Part shown: positions 17,277 through 26,536 of the stretch, piece by piece
Layout: the number at the start of each line of letters is the position of its first letter
Numbering within the stretch: the first letter of the stretch is position 1
Source: Jiangella sp. DSM 45060
GTDB lineage: Bacteria > Actinomycetota > Actinomycetes > Jiangellales > Jiangellaceae
DNA: 64,000 nucleotides
Assembly: GCF_900105175.1 (NCBI RefSeq)
Contig: NZ_LT629771.1
Location: 2,480,001-2,544,000, forward strand
Direction of reading: 5' to 3'
Position numbers and translations under genes: made by a program
Notes under the pieces: generated by a model
Databases searched by the model: none
What the model was told of the DNA's origin: nothing
What the model saw: only the letters and a program-made list of their open reading frames with translations

Positions 17277-17308
17277 TCATGCGTGTGCCGCGTGTTCCTG
17301 CCCGCGGG

Positions 17309-20300
17309 TCAGTCGATGGCGATCACCGTCGTGCTGGAGGTGGCGGCGTAGCCGACCAGGCCGAGGTAGGGCACGCCCGGTTCGAGGCCGCTCCAGGCGA
17401 CCGTGACCTCGGCGGGGTCGCCGGGCCGGGCGGGCAGCGGGTCGGGCGCGACGGTGGCGGTGCCGGTGGCGTCCGCCCCGACGGCGAAGGAGCGCAGCGA
17501 GAAGTCGACCGGCCCGCCGTCCGGGCTGGAGAACAGGTGCACCAGGGCGGTGTACGTGCCCGGCTCGGGCGCGGTCAGGTCGACCCGTTCGCTCGCCGCG
17601 CCGGTCGCGCCGTTCACCGGCAGCTCGGCGCCGTCGGGACCGTAGAGATAGAGGTCGTAGTCCGCCGACGACGAGGCCGCGACGAGGTCGAACCGGGCCA
17701 GCGACGTGCCCTCGGGCACCTCGAACTCCATCACCTGCGACGACGCGTTGCCGGCCGGGTCGGGCGCCTCACCAGGCGTCAGCGAGCCGTCCGTCACCGT
17801 GCCCGGCACCAGGCCGCGCAGCGTGAGGTCGACGTCGCCCGTGGTGGACGTGGTCACCGAGTAGGTGGCCGAGCCGTCGGCGGCGGTCGCGGCGACCTCG
17901 GCCGGCGCGGCGACGGCGACCGGGCGGGCCACGATCGGGCTGCGCACCGTGGTGCCGGCGCCGCTCCAGGTCAGCGTGCCGTGCGCGTACTCGTCCAGCG
18001 CCGCCCGGGTGCGGGTGAGCGTCACCTCGAAGGTCTTGCTCTGCCCGGGCCGGCCGAAGTACAGCTCCGACGGCGTGACCCGCGCGGTGAACCCGGGTAC
18101 CGAGACCGACGCGCGGTACAGCCCGGGTGTGACGGCGGTGACGGTGCGGGTGACGGTCTGCCGCCCGGCCAGCGCCCCGACCGCGATGGACGGCTGGTTG
18201 AGGTCGGACGGGTCGATCGGCTCGACGCCCGCGACGCCGGTGTCCTCGCCGGTGCCCTCCAGGAACGCCAGCCAGTCGGCCGTGCCCGACTCGTACACCA
18301 GGCCGGGCTCCAGGAACCGGGCCGGGTCGACGTGCCCGGCGCCGGCGTGGAAGCGGTCGCGGTCGGGCTCGCCGGAGGCGACGACGAGGTCGTGCGCCGT
18401 CGTCATCATCGCCGACCTGACGGTGGCGGCCGACCACCCGGGCTGCTCGGCCCGGATCAGCGCGGCCAGCCCCGCGACGTGCGGCGCCGCCATCGACGTG
18501 CCGGAGACGAAGTCGAAGTCGTTGCCGGCGTGCGGCCAGGGCGCGACCGCCGCGAGCACGTCGACGCCCGGCGCGGAGATGTCCGGCTTGAGCAGGTCGC
18601 CGCCGTTGGCCAGCGCCGGGCCGCGGGACGAGAACCCGGCCAGCACCGGCTTCGGTGTCGGCGGCAGGTCCGTCAGGTCGCCGGGCAGCAGCGCCGCCGT
18701 GGCGCCGTCGCCGGCCGCGTACTCCCGGATCGCCGCGGCGTCCTCGGCCCCGACGTGCGTGGTGGGCAGCACGTGGAAGTCGGCGTTCAGCGTCTCGGCC
18801 GGGTCGAGGTTGCCCAGCACGACGGCGACGCCGCCGGCCCGCTGGACCTCCGCCGACTTCGCGACCCGGTCGTGGACGCCGCGGTCGCAGATCACGACGG
18901 CGCCCGCGGCGGCCGCGGCGTCCAGCGACGACGGCCCGCACAGCGCCGCCTCGTCCGGCTCGACGCCCGCCGCGGCGATGTCGCGCGCGTCGACCAGCGG
19001 GGTCTGCTCGGGCAGCCCGGTATCGCTGATCATCGAGCCGCGGAAGCGCCGGCCGTCGCCCAGTTCGACGGAGCCCTCGTAGATCTGGTGGGTACTGGCG
19101 GCGACGGTGGTGACCCACGGGCTGTTGTGCGCGACGGTCGACTCGCCCGGCCCGGAGTTCCCGGCCGACGCCGACACGAACACGTTGGCCGACGCCGCGG
19201 AGAGGAAGGCCAGCTCCACGGGGTCGATCAGCGTGTCGGTGGCGCCGGAGATGGAGTAGTTGATGACGTCGACGCCGTCGAGGATGGCCTGGTCGATGGC
19301 GGCGACGGAGTCGGACGGGTAGCAGCCGCCGGTGTTCTCGTCGTCGTCCTGCCAGCACACCTTGTACGCCGCGACGGACGCCCCCGGCGCCATGCCCGAC
19401 CCGTCGCCGAACTCGCGGCCGTTCACCGACATCGGCACGCCGTGGTTCCCGGCCGCCGTGCTGGCGGTGTGGCTGCCGTGGCCGTCGCCGTCGCGGGTGG
19501 ACAGGTGCTCGTTCGGGTCGCGGTGCTCCGGCGGCACGTTCGCGACGAAGCCGTCGTCGTAGTAGCGGGCCGACACGAGCTTGCCGTTGCAGAGGTCCGC
19601 GGTCCAGTTCTCGCCGGTCTCGCACTCGCCGGTGAAGGTGTCGCCGTTGGCCTTGAGCACCGCGGTGCCGGTGTCGGACGTCCGGTAGGCGACGCCGGGC
19701 TCGCCGGTTGGGCCGTCCGCCAGCTCCGGGCCGGCGAACGACGCGCTCTCGGGCCAGATGCCGGTGTCGATGACGCCGACGACGACGCCGCGCCCGGCCT
19801 CGGCGGCCCCGCCGACCTGCGACCACACGCCGTCGTCGCCGGTGAGGCCGAGGAACTCCGGCGAGGCGACGGTGTCGGCGGCGCGCGGGACGTCCGGCAC
19901 GACGGCGAGCACCCGCGGGTCGGCGGTCAGCTCGGCGGCCTGCTCCGCGCTCAGCTCGGCCGCGAACCCGTTCACCGCGACGGTGTACCGGTAGCGCGGC
20001 TCGGCGCCGACCCCGTCCGCGACCTCGCGCTGCCGCTCGTCCAGGTGCTCGCGGTACTCGCGCACCGCGCGGTCGCCGGCCCGCAGCCGTTCGCCGTCGC
20101 CGGGCGCCGTCGCGGCGAGACCGCGCACGCCGCCCTCGTACGTGGCCGCGGGCGCTCCCGTCAGCACGACGACGTAGGAGCCGGCGGCGAGGCCGCGCGG
20201 CGCGGGCGCGGGCGGCCGGTCCGGCGCGGCGGCGGCGGTCGAGGCGGCGGCCACGGCGACGACGCAGGCGAGCGCGGCGACGAGGCGGGTACGGCGGGGC

Positions 20301-20335
20301 GGGTGCGCCACGGGCGTCCTCCGGAGTGGTGACAT
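17309..20335 (-). CDS. secreted subtilisin-like serine protease (S8)
   Basis: A 1008-aa exported subtilase. A signal peptide (about residues 1-37, ending AAAA) is followed by an I9-type propeptide (YVVVLTG to about 150). The catalytic domain has Asp190 (VIDTGI), His286 (DGHGSHT), oxyanion Asn393 (SAGNSG) and Ser614 (SGTSMAAPH). A protease-associated domain is inserted at about 440-560, as in the plant cucumisin and lantibiotic-like S8A groups. C-terminal beta-rich domains (about 690-1008) include a Fn3-like part and a pre-peptidase-type domain. It would act outside the cell or at the wall. It is a single gene, divergent from the ABC exporter. Confidence 0.94.
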   Translation of the reverse strand: MSPLRRTPVAHPPRRTRLVAALACVVAVAAASTAAAAPDRPPAPAPRGLAAGSYVVVLTGAPAATYEGGVRGLAATAPGDGERLRAGDRAVREYREHLDERQREVADGVGAEPRYRYTVAVNGFAAELSAEQAAELTADPRVLAVVPDVPRAADTVASPEFLGLTGDDGVWSQVGGAAEAGRGVVVGVIDTGIWPESASFAGPELADGPTGEPGVAYRTSDTGTAVLKANGDTFTGECETGENWTADLCNGKLVSARYYDDGFVANVPPEHRDPNEHLSTRDGDGHGSHTASTAAGNHGVPMSVNGREFGDGSGMAPGASVAAYKVCWQDDDENTGGCYPSDSVAAIDQAILDGVDVINYSISGATDTLIDPVELAFLSAASANVFVSASAGNSGPGESTVAHNSPWVTTVAASTHQIYEGSVELGDGRRFRGSMISDTGLPEQTPLVDARDIAAAGVEPDEAALCGPSSLDAAAAAGAVVICDRGVHDRVAKSAEVQRAGGVAVVLGNLDPAETLNADFHVLPTTHVGAEDAAAIREYAAGDGATAALLPGDLTDLPPTPKPVLAGFSSRGPALANGGDLLKPDISAPGVDVLAAVAPWPHAGNDFDFVSGTSMAAPHVAGLAALIRAEQPGWSAATVRSAMMTTAHDLVVASGEPDRDRFHAGAGHVDPARFLEPGLVYESGTADWLAFLEGTGEDTGVAGVEPIDPSDLNQPSIAVGALAGRQTVTRTVTAVTPGLYRASVSVPGFTARVTPSELYFGRPGQSKTFEVTLTRTRAALDEYAHGTLTWSGAGTTVRSPIVARPVAVAAPAEVAATAADGSATYSVTTSTTGDVDLTLRGLVPGTVTDGSLTPGEAPDPAGNASSQVMEFEVPEGTSLARFDLVAASSSADYDLYLYGPDGAELPVNGATGAASERVDLTAPEPGTYTALVHLFSSPDGGPVDFSLRSFAVGADATGTATVAPDPLPARPGDPAEVTVAWSGLEPGVPYLGLVGYAATSSTTVIAID

Positions 20336-20464
20336 TCGTCATGGGCCGGCCCCGCATCGGTCATCGAGGCCGGTGACATCGCCCACCGGATGTGGCCGCG
20401 TGCCCCGGCCACGATGGGGTCATGGCGAACATCGAACCATTCCAGGCGGCCCGAGGAGGGCGAC

Positions 20465-21400
20465 ATGGCTGAGGTCATCGAGGTCTCCGGCGTCCGCCGC
20501 AGCTACGGCGACTACGAGGCGGTGCGCGGCGTGACGTTCTCCGTCGCGCGCGGCGAGCTGTTCGCGCTGCTCGGCACGAACGGCGCCGGGAAGACGTCCA
20601 CCCTCGAGGTGGTCGAGGGGCTGGCGCGGCCGGGCGGCGGCGAGGTCCGGGTGCTCGGCCGCGACCCGTACACCGACCGCGCCGAGGTGCGGCCGCGCAT
20701 CGGCGTCATGCTGCAGCAGGGCGGCTTCCCGGCCGACCTCACCGCGGCGGAGACGGCGCGGATGTGGGCCGGGACACTGACCATGCCGCGTCCGGTCGAA
20801 GAAGCGCTGGAGCTGGTCGACCTCGCGCACCGCGCCGACGTCGCCGTCAAGCAGCTCTCCGGCGGCGAGCGGCGCCGGCTCGACCTCGCGCTGGCCGTCC
20901 TGGCCCGCCCGGACGTGCTGTTCCTGGACGAGCCGACCACCGGGCTGGACCCGGAGAGCCGGCGCAACACCTGGCAGCTGGTGCGCACGCTGCTCGACGA
21001 CGGCGTCACGGTGCTGCTCACCACCCACTACCTCGACGAGGCCGAGGAGCTGGCCGACCGGCTGGCGATCATGCACCAGGGCCGCATCGTCCGCACCGGC
21101 ACGGTCGCCGAGGTGGTCGCGTCGCAGCCGGCGACGGTGTCGTTCGGGCTGCCGCCGTCGGTGTCGCGCGACCAGCTGCCGGAGCTGGCCGGCACGTTCG
21201 CCGTCGACGACGGGCGGCGGGTCGAGCTGCACACCGGCACCATGCAGGCGACGCTGACCGGGCTGCTGGTGTGGGCCCGCGACCACGGCGTCGAACTGCA
21301 CGACCTGGCCGCCCGGCCGGCGTCGCTGGAGCAGGCGTTCCTGGCGGTGGCGTCGTCCGGCCCGGAGCACGAGACCGAACGAACGGAGGTGGCGGCATGA
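20465..21400 (+). CDS. ABC-2 exporter ATP-binding protein
   Basis: A 311-aa ATPase of the drug/antibiotic exporter (DrrA-like) class. Walker A GTNGAGKTS is at 37-45, the signature LSGGERR at 131-137, and Walker B ends LDEPTTGLD (Asp155/Glu156). A C-terminal accessory domain (about 220-300) is typical of DrrA. The ATG has a CGAGGAGG ribosome site. It is coupled by ATGA overlap to the permease, with a kinase and response regulator behind. The exported compound is unknown. Confidence 0.92.
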   Translation: MAEVIEVSGVRRSYGDYEAVRGVTFSVARGELFALLGTNGAGKTSTLEVVEGLARPGGGEVRVLGRDPYTDRAEVRPRIGVMLQQGGFPADLTAAETARMWAGTLTMPRPVEEALELVDLAHRADVAVKQLSGGERRRLDLALAVLARPDVLFLDEPTTGLDPESRRNTWQLVRTLLDDGVTVLLTTHYLDEAEELADRLAIMHQGRIVRTGTVAEVVASQPATVSFGLPPSVSRDQLPELAGTFAVDDGRRVELHTGTMQATLTGLLVWARDHGVELHDLAARPASLEQAFLAVASSGPEHETERTEVAA

Positions 21401-22206
21401 GCGCCGTCATGACGGCCGGGTCGGCGCGCCGGGTGCGCGCGCTGGCGACGGCGGAGGTGCGGCTGCTGGTGCGCAACCGCACGGCGATGTTCACGGCGCT
21501 GGCGCTGCCGGTGCTGACGGTGGTGGCGCTCAGCTCGATCGGCTTCGGCGAGGAGACCGACCTGCCGCTCGGCGCCGTCGTCGTGACGATGCTGACCGGG
21601 TTCGCACTGCTGTACGTCGTCTACTACAACCTGGTGTCGGCGTACGTGGCCCGGCGCGAGGAGCTGGTGCTCAAGCGGCTGCGGGTCGGTGAGCTGCGTG
21701 ACGGCGAGATCCTGGCCGGCACCGCGCTGCCGTCGATCGTCGTGGCCGGCGCGCAGATCGTGCTGACCGCCGCCGTCTCGGCTGTGGCGTTCGGCCTGGA
21801 CGCGCCGCCGAACGTGCCGCTCGCTCTGCTGGCCGTCGCCGGTGGTGTGGTGATGTTCGCGCTGCTCGCCGCCGCGTCCACCGCGTTCACCCGCAACGTC
21901 GAGATGGCACAGGTCAGCACGTTGCCGGTGCTGTTCCTCTGCATGGGCAGCCTGATCTTCTCCGGCGTCGTCATGCCGGCCGACTCGGTGCCCGACCGCG
22001 TCAGCGAGATCGTCCGGTTCATCCCGCTGACCCCCGTCGTCGACCTCGTCCAGCTCGGGCTCACCGGGCAGACCCGCGACGGCGACACCGTGGGGTTCGG
22101 CGCCAGTTGGTCCGAGGCCGTGGCGCCGGCGGCGATCCTCGTGGCCTGGATCGCGATCGGCGTGTGGGCGCTGCGGCGCTGGTTCCGCTGGGAGCCGCGT
22201 GGGTGA
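21397..22206 (+). CDS. ABC-2 type permease
   Basis: A 269-aa membrane protein with six predicted hydrophobic segments in the ABC-2 pattern. These include the VVYYNLVSAYVARREE loop after segment 2 and a GSLIFSGVVMP segment before the last pair. It ends in the Trp/Arg-rich RRWFRWEPRG, a typical cytoplasmic tail. The start overlaps the ATPase stop by 4 nt. It forms an exporter with the preceding ATPase and lies 21 nt before the sensor kinase gene. Confidence 0.9.
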   Translation: MSAVMTAGSARRVRALATAEVRLLVRNRTAMFTALALPVLTVVALSSIGFGEETDLPLGAVVVTMLTGFALLYVVYYNLVSAYVARREELVLKRLRVGELRDGEILAGTALPSIVVAGAQIVLTAAVSAVAFGLDAPPNVPLALLAVAGGVVMFALLAAASTAFTRNVEMAQVSTLPVLFLCMGSLIFSGVVMPADSVPDRVSEIVRFIPLTPVVDLVQLGLTGQTRDGDTVGFGASWSEAVAPAAILVAWIAIGVWALRRWFRWEPRG

Positions 22207-22227
22207 GACCGGCGGCGTGACAAGCTG

Positions 22228-23463
22228 ATGCCCGTGTCGATGGTGAGCCGGTGGTGGGAGGAGCGCAGCGCGCCGCAGCGCTTCGACCTCTACACCCGCG
22301 GCACCCTGTACTCCATGCTGGCGGCCGAGCCGCTGGTGGCACTGCTGATCGCGTCGTCGAGCGAGGACCTCGGCTCGGCCGCGGAGATCGCCGTCTTCGT
22401 CGCGCTCGCCGCCGCGCACGCCGGCATCGGGGTCGTCGTCCTGCGGGGCGGGCTGGCCTGGTACCTCGGCCGCGGCGCCTGGCCGTTCCGGTGGACGGTG
22501 GCGCTGCTGGCGGTGACGGTGTGCGCGGCGGCCGCGGCGGTGGCGGCGTTCGGCTGGGCGGCGCCGCCGGAGCCCGGGGTCGTCAGCGGCGCCGTCGCCA
22601 CCCAGTTCGCCGTCATCATGCTGTCCGGGTTCACCGTCGGGGCGCTGGCGCCGCGGCTGGACAGCCCGCGGCTGACCCTGCTCGCGCTGCTGTTCGGCAC
22701 GGTGATCGCCGGCATCGGGTACGTCAGCGACTGGCCGCGGCCGAGCGCCCTCGGCACCGGGTTCGCCGCCGTGTTCGCCTACCTCGGCGGCTGGTCGGCG
22801 TTCCGGGCGTCGGTGTGGATGCTTGGCATCGTGTGGGAGCTGGACCGGTCCCGGCAGGTGCAGGCCGACCTCGCCGTAGCCGAGGAGCGGCTGCGGTTCG
22901 CCCGCGACCTGCACGACATCCTGGGCCGCAACCTGTCCGTCATCGCCGTCAAGAGCGAGCTGGCCGCCGCCCTGTCGCGCCGCGGCCGCGACGAGGCGGG
23001 CGACGAGATGATGGCGGTCCGCGACATCGCCCAGGAGTCGCTGCGCGAGGTCCGCGAGGTGGTGCGCGGCTACCGCGAGGTCGACCTCACCACCGAGCTG
23101 GCCGGCGCCCGCTCCGTCCTGCGCTCGGCCGGCGTCGCCACCCGCGTCGTCGGCGAGGTGTCGGCGCTGCCGCCGGACGTGCAGGCGGTGCTCGGCTGGG
23201 TGGCCCGCGAGGGCACCACCAACGTGCTGCGGCACAGCTCCGCGTCGACCTGCGTCATCACCGTCGCGCGGTCCGACGGCGGCGTCACGCTGACCATGGA
23301 GAACGACGGCGCCCGCGAGTCGTCCGGCGGGTCCGGATCCGGGTCCGGCCTGTCCGGGCTGGCGGAGCGGCTGTCCGAGCTGGGCGGCTCACTGACGGCC
23401 GGCCGGATCGGCGGCGACCGGTTCCGGCTCTCCGCCCAGGTGCCGTCGGAGGTGGCGTCGTGA
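22228..23463 (+). CDS. sensor histidine kinase, DesK/NarL-partner type
   Basis: A 411-aa kinase with an N-terminal membrane domain of about six segments (25-200). A HisKA_3 domain follows, with phospho-acceptor His229 in RDLHDILGRN. A degenerate HATPase domain has GTTNVLRHS as N-box and a Gly/Ser-rich lid. It likely senses a membrane or cell-envelope signal, as DesK-type kinases do. Alternative starts exist at 22234 (GTG) and 22240 (ATG). It is coupled by a GTGA overlap to its regulator. The pair probably controls the adjacent exporter. Confidence 0.9.
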   Translation: MPVSMVSRWWEERSAPQRFDLYTRGTLYSMLAAEPLVALLIASSSEDLGSAAEIAVFVALAAAHAGIGVVVLRGGLAWYLGRGAWPFRWTVALLAVTVCAAAAAVAAFGWAAPPEPGVVSGAVATQFAVIMLSGFTVGALAPRLDSPRLTLLALLFGTVIAGIGYVSDWPRPSALGTGFAAVFAYLGGWSAFRASVWMLGIVWELDRSRQVQADLAVAEERLRFARDLHDILGRNLSVIAVKSELAAALSRRGRDEAGDEMMAVRDIAQESLREVREVVRGYREVDLTTELAGARSVLRSAGVATRVVGEVSALPPDVQAVLGWVAREGTTNVLRHSSASTCVITVARSDGGVTLTMENDGARESSGGSGSGSGLSGLAERLSELGGSLTAGRIGGDRFRLSAQVPSEVAS

Positions 23464-24065
23464 TCCGGGTCCTACTCGCCGACGACGAGAACCTGATCAG
23501 GTCCGCGCTGCGAGCGCTGCTGTCGCTGGAGGACGGCATCGAGGTCGTCGCCGAGGCCGCCACCGCCGACGAGGCCCTCGCCATGGCCCGCACCTTCACC
23601 CCCGACGTCGCCGTCCTCGACCTGCAGCTGCCCGACCGCGACGGCATCTCCCTGGCCGCCGACCTGCACCGCCTCGTCCCCGGCTGCCGCACGATGATCG
23701 TCACCAGCCACGGCCGGCCCGGCTACCTCAAGCGGGCGCTCGCCGGGGGAGTGGGCGGCTTCCTCCCCAAGACGGTGTCGGCGTCGGTGCTGGCCCAGGT
23801 CGTCCGGACCGTCCACGACGGCGGCCGCTACGTCGACCCGGAGCTCGCCGCCGAGGCCATCAGCGCCGGCGACAGCCCGCTGACGGCGCGGGAGGCGGAC
23901 GTGCTGGAGCTGGCGGCCGAGGGCGCGCCGGTCGAGGAGATCGCCCGGCGGGCGGCGCTGACTCCAGGGACCGTGCGGAACTACCTCTCGTCGGCGGCGT
24001 CGAAGCTGGGCGCCGCGAACCGGCACGAGGCGGTGCACGTGGCGCGGCGGCACGGGTGGATCTAG
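23460..24065 (+). CDS. LuxR/NarL-family response regulator
   Basis: A 201-aa DNA-binding response regulator. The receiver domain has an acidic pocket DDE at 8-10, the phosphorylation site Asp54 (LDLQLPD) and the conserved lysine in LPKT. The C-terminal LuxR helix-turn-helix (about 138-195) reads LTAREADVLELAAEG with RNYLSSAASKLGA. The GTG start overlaps the kinase stop. The gene is the last of a four-gene rightward unit, and the intergenic repeat element begins right after it. Confidence 0.93.
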   Translation: MIRVLLADDENLIRSALRALLSLEDGIEVVAEAATADEALAMARTFTPDVAVLDLQLPDRDGISLAADLHRLVPGCRTMIVTSHGRPGYLKRALAGGVGGFLPKTVSASVLAQVVRTVHDGGRYVDPELAAEAISAGDSPLTAREADVLELAAEGAPVEEIARRAALTPGTVRNYLSSAASKLGAANRHEAVHVARRHGWI

Positions 24066-24530
24066 TTCTTTTGGTTCTTTGGTTCGTGGGGCTTGTGTTG
24101 GTTGGGTTTGTCGCGTTGGCCTGCCCCCTGCTGCTCTCCATTGTCGGGGGCGGTTCAGCAGCGTCAGGGGGCCGGCCGGAAATGGGCCCGGCTCCCACCT
24201 CTGCCGGCCTTCTTGTCCGCTGGCCGCTCACTGGCCGTGGGCGGTGTTCCGGCTACCGGCTCCGCTGCTGGTCCCGGCCCGCCGGCCGGTCACTGGCCCG
24301 CTTCGGGTGTTGGCGACCGGCTCCGCTGTTGGTCCTGGTCCGCTGGCCGCTCACTGGTCCGCTCGTGTTCGGCTATCGGCTATCGGCTCCGCTCGGCTCG
24401 TCGTCCGCTGGCCGCCGTCTGCTCCGCTCGCCCTTGCCGTCGCCGCGTCGCGTGGTGTAGGTAGACCCCTCCCGGCCCGGGTGGGGCCCACCCTACGGGC
24501 GGGCACCGACAACGTCGCTGCGCCGCGAAC
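24066..24530 (+). repeat. intergenic repeat element, copy A
   Basis: A non-coding element between convergent genes that has a homolog at 46466-46905 in the same orientation. Shared parts, in order, are a G/T-rich start, a hairpin block with CCCCCTG (24124-24130) and CAGGGGG (24165-24171), and AATGGGCCCGGCT (24181-24193). A variable centre of about 260 bp follows, with short direct repeats such as CCGGCTCCGCTG twice. The closing 61-bp block (24457-24517) is identical to copy B at 60 positions. That block contains the palindromic GGGTGGGGCCCACCC, flanking GTAGG/CCTAC arms and a CGAC-AAC-GTCG hairpin. From 24531 to the dinB end the strand is C-rich without structure I can name. Confidence 0.75.
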
Positions 24531-24652
24531 CGCGCCGCCCGCGCGCCGCACGCACCCCCGCCCACCGCACGCCCGCCCACCGCACGCCCACCGCCCGCCT
24601 GCCGCACCCCCGCCCGCCGCACCCACGCCCGTCCGCGGCAGGCGCACGGCCG

Positions 24653-25972
24653 TCAGGCGGCGGCGAGGGGGTCGGTGGGGATCGGCGGCGGGGGAGCGGG
24701 CGTCAGCTCGGGATCGTCCACCGCGAAGGTGCGGACGGGGCCGGGAGGGGTGTCGGCGGTCTCGAAGCGGACGGTGACCCGACCTCGCCCGGACCCCCAC
24801 ACCCAGCCGGCGCCGTGCACCGCGTGCACGACGTCCATGCCGGGGGACCAGCCGCGGCGCTCGTGCAGGGCGTCGTCGACCGGCTCGGCCGGAACAGCGG
24901 TGGGAACGGCGTCGGCGACGAAGAGGTCGTCCTGGACCCAGTCGGACAGACCCGACACGCCGACGCCGAGGAGGCGGACGCCGCCGGTGGTGTCGAGGTC
25001 GGCCAGCAGCTGGGTCGCCACCCACGACAGCATGCGGGCGTCGTCCGTCGGGGCGGGCAGGGTGGAGGAGCGCGACAGCGTGGTGAAGTCGTGCAGCCGC
25101 GTCTTCAGCGTGATCGTCCGCCCCGACAGCCCGGCCGTGGCCAGCCGCTGCGCCACCCGATCGGCCAGCCGGACGACGATGGCGGCGAGCAGGGCGGGGT
25201 CGGTGAGGTCGCGGTCGAACGTGTCCTCGACGCTGACGGACTTCGACTCGCGGTCGGCGCTGACCGGCCGGTCGTCGCGGGCCAGCGAGAGGCGGTGCAG
25301 GGAGCGGCCGTGCGCGTCGCCGAGGAGGTCGACGAGATCGGGCTCGGTGATGCGGGCGAGGTCGCCGACGGTCTTGACGCCGAAACGGGCCAGCCGTGCG
25401 GCCGTCGCCGGGCCGACGCCGGGGAGGGCGCGGATGGGCAGCGGGTGCAGCACGTCCAGCTCGGTGCCCGGCTCGATGACCACCAGGCCGTTGGGTTTGG
25501 CCTGCTCGGAGGCGATCTTCGCCATCAGCTTGGACGCCGCGACGCCGACGGAGGCGGTCACGCCGGTCTCATCGACGATCGTCGATCGCAGCGACCGCGC
25601 CAGCGCCCGCACCTCGTCGGCGGACGGCGGCGCGCCGCCGGGGCCGGCCGCGAGGTCGACGAACGCCTCGTCCAGCGACAGCGGCTCGACCACCGGCGAC
25701 AGCTTCCGCAGCCGGGCCATGACCACCGCGCTGACCGCCCGGTACACGCCGAACCGGCCGGACAGGTAGGCGGCGTTCGGGCAGCGGGAGCGGGCCTCGC
25801 TCATCGACATCGCGGACCGGACGCCGAACACGCGCGCCTCGTAGGACGCGGTCGACACGACCCCGCGCGGCCCCAGCCCGCCGACGATGACCGGTTTGCC
25901 GCGCAGCGACGGCTTGTCGCGCTGCTCGACCGAGGCGAAGAATGCGTCCAGGTCGAGATGGAGGACGCGCAT
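24653..25972 (-). CDS. dinB: DNA polymerase IV (Y family)
   Basis: An error-prone translesion polymerase of 439 aa. The palm has the metal ligands in LDLDAFFASVEQ (residues 5-16) and SLDEAF. The steric-gate Phe is in the FFA segment, and a helix-hairpin-helix part reads ALPGVGPATAARL. A clamp-binding motif QDDLF follows the little-finger domain. A C-terminal extension of about 70 aa, with VVHAVHGAGWVWG, looks like the Tudor-like tail found in actinobacterial DinB2 proteins. The start is the ATG that yields MRVLHLDLD. No LexA box is seen upstream. Divergent from the Usp gene. Confidence 0.94.
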   Translation of the reverse strand: MRVLHLDLDAFFASVEQRDKPSLRGKPVIVGGLGPRGVVSTASYEARVFGVRSAMSMSEARSRCPNAAYLSGRFGVYRAVSAVVMARLRKLSPVVEPLSLDEAFVDLAAGPGGAPPSADEVRALARSLRSTIVDETGVTASVGVAASKLMAKIASEQAKPNGLVVIEPGTELDVLHPLPIRALPGVGPATAARLARFGVKTVGDLARITEPDLVDLLGDAHGRSLHRLSLARDDRPVSADRESKSVSVEDTFDRDLTDPALLAAIVVRLADRVAQRLATAGLSGRTITLKTRLHDFTTLSRSSTLPAPTDDARMLSWVATQLLADLDTTGGVRLLGVGVSGLSDWVQDDLFVADAVPTAVPAEPVDDALHERRGWSPGMDVVHAVHGAGWVWGSGRGRVTVRFETADTPPGPVRTFAVDDPELTPAPPPPIPTDPLAAA

Positions 25973-26108
25973 GCTCCGATCGTCGCACGCGACCGAGGCC
26001 CGCTTCCACGCCGAGGGCGTTGGTGTCCAGCGCTGGCACTCAGTGTCCTTGGGCTGCGGTACGGTTGCGCGGCGACCGGAGTTCACGCCGGAGTGAGAGA
26101 AGGTTCCG

Positions 26109-26519
26109 ATGACCGCGATCGTCGTGGGCTACGTCCCCAAGTCCGAGGGCCGGGCGGCACTGCGCCGGGCCGCCGAGGAGGCCCGGCTGCGCGGTGCCCG
26201 GCTGATCGTCGTCAACTCCGCCCGGGGCGGGCGCGACTTCGACGACGACGACGCCATCCGCGCCGACGCCGAGCTGGCCACCGTCAGCCAGCAGCTGAAG
26301 GACGCCGGCATCGAGGCCGAGGTGCGCCAGCTGGTGCGTGGCATGGACGTGGCCGAGGACCTCATCGCGGTGGCGGAGGAGAACGCCGCCGACTTCATCG
26401 TCATCGGCCTGCGCCGCCGCAGTCCGGTCGGCAAGTTGATCTTGGGCAGCAACGCCCAGCGTATCCTGTTGGACGCACCATGCCCTGTCCTCGCCGTCAA
26501 GGCCGAGGACGAGGACTGA
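26109..26519 (+). CDS. universal stress protein
   Basis: A 136-aa single-domain UspA-fold protein. It has the nucleotide-binding signature G-2x-G-9x-G(S/T) in a modified form: GLRRRSPVGKLILGSNAQRIL at the end. The first strand is IVVGYVPKSEG. The Arg-rich GLRRRS loop is common in actinobacterial members that bind ATP. The ATG has a GAGAGAAGG ribosome site. The next gene has a nearly identical leader (GAGAGAGGTTCC) and probably shares the transcript. Confidence 0.93.
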   Translation: MTAIVVGYVPKSEGRAALRRAAEEARLRGARLIVVNSARGGRDFDDDDAIRADAELATVSQQLKDAGIEAEVRQLVRGMDVAEDLIAVAEENAADFIVIGLRRRSPVGKLILGSNAQRILLDAPCPVLAVKAEDED

Positions 26520-26536
26520 GAGAGGTTCCCGCGAAC

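Noticed and set aside
24534-24650. CGCCCGCCGCACC runs before dinB considered as a CRISPR-like or tandem array
   Set aside because: Units vary in length and sequence and there are no spacers; it is simple C-rich low-complexity DNA.
26031-26050. CTGGCACTC resembling a CIRCE left arm upstream of the Usp gene
   Set aside because: The matching right arm GAGTGCTAA is absent at the proper distance.
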